Source of the DNA: Sphingobacteriaceae bacterium
GTDB taxonomy: Bacteria > Bacteroidota > Bacteroidia > Sphingobacteriales > Sphingobacteriaceae
Direction: 5' to 3'
Length of the DNA stretch: 14,763 nucleotides
Assembly: GCA_947460275.1 (NCBI GenBank)
Contig: CANHHZ010000027.1
Location: 1 to 14,763 of the forward strand
This document shows, one piece after another, positions 13,316-14,763 of the stretch. The translations under genes and the position numbers were made by a program. How positions within the stretch are numbered: position 1 is the stretch's first letter; every line of letters starts with the position of its first letter. A model generated the notes under the pieces. It had not been told where the DNA came from. It searched no databases and saw nothing but the letters and a program-made list of their open reading frames with translations.

Positions 13316-14644
13316 CAGTAAACTTCTCACTTCATTAAGTATTTCTTGATTTAACTTATAAAGGGTCAATCTTTTATCTTCGGCCAACGATGTTCTTTCT
13401 ATGGCATCCTTGTGCTTTAATTTGAGGTATATTTTATTATTTGCTTCATTGATGACATTAAACCTCACTCTACGTTGGTTTTCTTGCGATTTGTCTCTTG
13501 TGCCCAGAATGTCATTGATGTCGTGTGTGGTTAAAAATGCTTCGGGTTGGAGTTCTAGCAGCTTAAAAAGCAGTTTTTTCTCTAAATCGGTAAAGGAAAG
13601 CAGACTAATCTTTAAATTATTTTTCTTTTTCCTAAAATAGAGTACTCCTAAAATCACGATGATAGGCAAACCAAGTCCATACCAATACCATGCTATTCCT
13701 GTGCTATAAAATTTACCGAAGTACACAGATTTTGCTCTGATTTCTGAAATAGATAATTTTACGACTGGCCCATTATTGAGGTTTAAAAAAGAAATGATTG
13801 TATCTTTTTTTACCTCGTAAATTACTCCTCGCCTAAATGGTTTGGTACTGTCTTTATAAAGATAGACCTCATTTTTTACTGGGTCAATAATATAAATTTT
13901 CCAGTCGGCAAAATGAAAAAACAAATTGCCCGTCCAGATGACTTCTCTAGATTTTTTAAATGGCAAATCGGGGTTTAGCTTACCTAGCTGCTCCCAGGTA
14001 TTTTGTTTAAAATCAAATCTGTATAAATCCTCTATATAATCTCTTTTTTCTTCTTCTAAGTACTCTACATACTCGGAGCCTCCAGCATAAAACACGTCTA
14101 ATTTGCTATTGTAACCTTGATATCCGCCCAAGATAGCGAGTGGTCCTTTGTTTTTAGGCCTATGTATTTCCCATTCCTTTTTATTCTCGTCAAAATAGCT
14201 AATGTTAGGGCTATAATTCCAAAAACCTTCGCCTCCAATGCCGTAAATCAAGCCTTTTCTTTGAAACATATTCATGCCAAAGTTATAACCGCTATGAAAT
14301 GTTTTGTCTACCCTAATAAGTTTCTTCTCTTGAGGAAAATAGTCATATACTTGTCCGGTTCCTACTAAACTAATTCTTATTCTATTTCCCTTGTCGTAGA
14401 CAAAATAGCTATTGTTAATTTCTGGGGGTAAATGATTAAAAATAGTGGGATCTAAATTTATTTTTCCTTCATTTATCCAAACACTATTTTCGCTTTCGTT
14501 TAATAATTCATATTTATCTAAACTTATTCTTGTTCTTAAATTGGTTTTTGGGTTTATCCATGTAAAATATCGATCAACTGCTGATGCATTTTGACAAAAG
14601 AACAAGAGGATGACGGCGTAAATTAATTTAACACTTCTAATCAT
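13310..14644 (-). CDS. Exported kelch-like sensor with one membrane helix and a winged-helix-like tail
   Basis: 444 residues. A signal peptide (1-22, likely cut after ASA) leads into an extracytoplasmic region of about 290 residues with at least two kelch-like blades, IYGIGGEGFWNYSPNISYFD..W and VFYAGGSEYVEYL..LYRFDFKQNTWEQL, the GG-Y/F-D-W pattern of beta-propellers. A membrane helix follows (about 316-337, GLGLPIIVILGVLYF) ending in RKKK, which places the last 107 residues in the cytoplasm. That tail has helix DLEKKLLFKLLEL, a helix-turn-helix-like TTHDINDILGT, a basic recognition-type helix ENQRRVRFNVI, and a strand pair around ERTSLAEDKRLTLYKL that could be a wing. I infer a membrane-tethered one-component regulator; direct DNA binding is not shown. 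A paralogous fragment lies at 12281-12472 and repeats lie on both sides. Confidence 0.75.
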   Translation of the reverse strand: MIRSVKLIYAVILLFFCQNASAVDRYFTWINPKTNLRTRISLDKYELLNESENSVWINEGKINLDPTIFNHLPPEINNSYFVYDKGNRIRISLVGTGQVYDYFPQEKKLIRVDKTFHSGYNFGMNMFQRKGLIYGIGGEGFWNYSPNISYFDENKKEWEIHRPKNKGPLAILGGYQGYNSKLDVFYAGGSEYVEYLEEEKRDYIEDLYRFDFKQNTWEQLGKLNPDLPFKKSREVIWTGNLFFHFADWKIYIIDPVKNEVYLYKDSTKPFRRGVIYEVKKDTIISFLNLNNGPVVKLSISEIRAKSVYFGKFYSTGIAWYWYGLGLPIIVILGVLYFRKKKNNLKISLLSFTDLEKKLLFKLLELQPEAFLTTHDINDILGTRDKSQENQRRVRFNVINEANNKIYLKLKHKDAIERTSLAEDKRLTLYKLNQEILNEVRSLLE

Positions 14645-14701
14645 TGTAAAGATTTATTACGCAAATAAGAAAATATTTTTTACATGTTCTAACAAATAAC
14701 T

Positions 14702-14734
14702 TGTGATTATCCGTTATTGTAACGCAAAATCACA
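14702..14734. repeat. Nested inverted repeat upstream of the kelch-like gene
   Basis: TGTGATT (14702-14708) pairs with AATCACA (14728-14734) and encloses GTTA-TTG-TAAC (14713-14723). TTGTAACGCA is shared with copy A (10899-10908) and, with one change, with copy B. It lies 58-90 nt upstream of the kelch-like ATG, where an operator or upstream regulatory site could be. Confidence 0.55.
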
Positions 14735-14763
14735 TATATGTTGCCTATTGCAGGCGATAGAGC

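Noticed and set aside
14117..14368. Plus-strand frame of 83 residues inside the kelch-like gene
   Set aside because: It lies antisense to a coding region with clear kelch motifs and has no promoter or homology signal.
10868..14734. Nested dyads between genes as integron-type cassette sites
   Set aside because: The core sites GTTRRRY and RYYYAAC are not present in the right arrangement, genes lie on both strands, and there is no integron integrase in the window.
13268..14734. Kelch-like gene as a transposable element bounded by inverted repeats
   Set aside because: The similar ends are in direct orientation, no target-site duplication is clear, and the protein has no transposase features.

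Overview
The window looks like a chromosomal segment of a low-GC Bacteroidota, most likely a Sphingobacteriaceae (Pedobacter-like) relative. The evidence is the TAnnTTTG-type promoter boxes (for example TATCTTTG before the tRNAs and TACCTTTG before der), the near absence of Shine-Dalgarno sequences, a FISUMP-domain protein, and the family resemblance of MetH, BI-1, MurQ, Der and Era. The taxon is an inference from style and not from a database match.

Positions 1-9900 are core housekeeping DNA. On the minus strand, read right to left, lie murQ (cell-wall recycling), a conserved hypothetical gene and a BI-1 membrane protein in a tight row. A terminator follows, then a promoter, a SAM-I riboswitch and metH (cobalamin-dependent methionine synthase, cut by the window start). 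On the plus strand at 5317-6930 is a C-terminal-processing S41 protease, convergent with a minus-strand block of era, der and a GNAT acetyltransferase. Era and Der are both ribosome-assembly GTPases. A plus-strand tRNA operon (initiator Met, then Glu; 9934-10115) has its own promoter and terminator, and its promoter overlaps the likely era promoter.

Positions 10170-14763 look accessory: AT-rich, with long intergenic gaps, secreted or membrane-anchored proteins of unknown role, duplicated fragments and repeated palindromes. They hold a TM/coiled-coil protein, a secreted FISUMP protein with an inserted beta-sandwich-like segment, a small lipoprotein, and a protein with signal peptide, kelch-like repeats, one membrane helix and a winged-helix-like tail. 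A 3' fragment of a second copy of this last gene survives nearby, with 60 bp of perfect identity.

The most interesting observations are these. (i) A segment downstream of the SAM-I aptamer is complementary to the aptamer's 5' strand, and is followed by a heptad-repeat hairpin before metH. (ii) Heptad arrays of a second type sit at two other gene junctions. (iii) GTTA-N3/4/5-(T/C)AAC dyads recur at five places in the accessory region, which also contains a candidate membrane-tethered DNA-binding protein. No known defence system, CRISPR array, transposase or integrase is visible.
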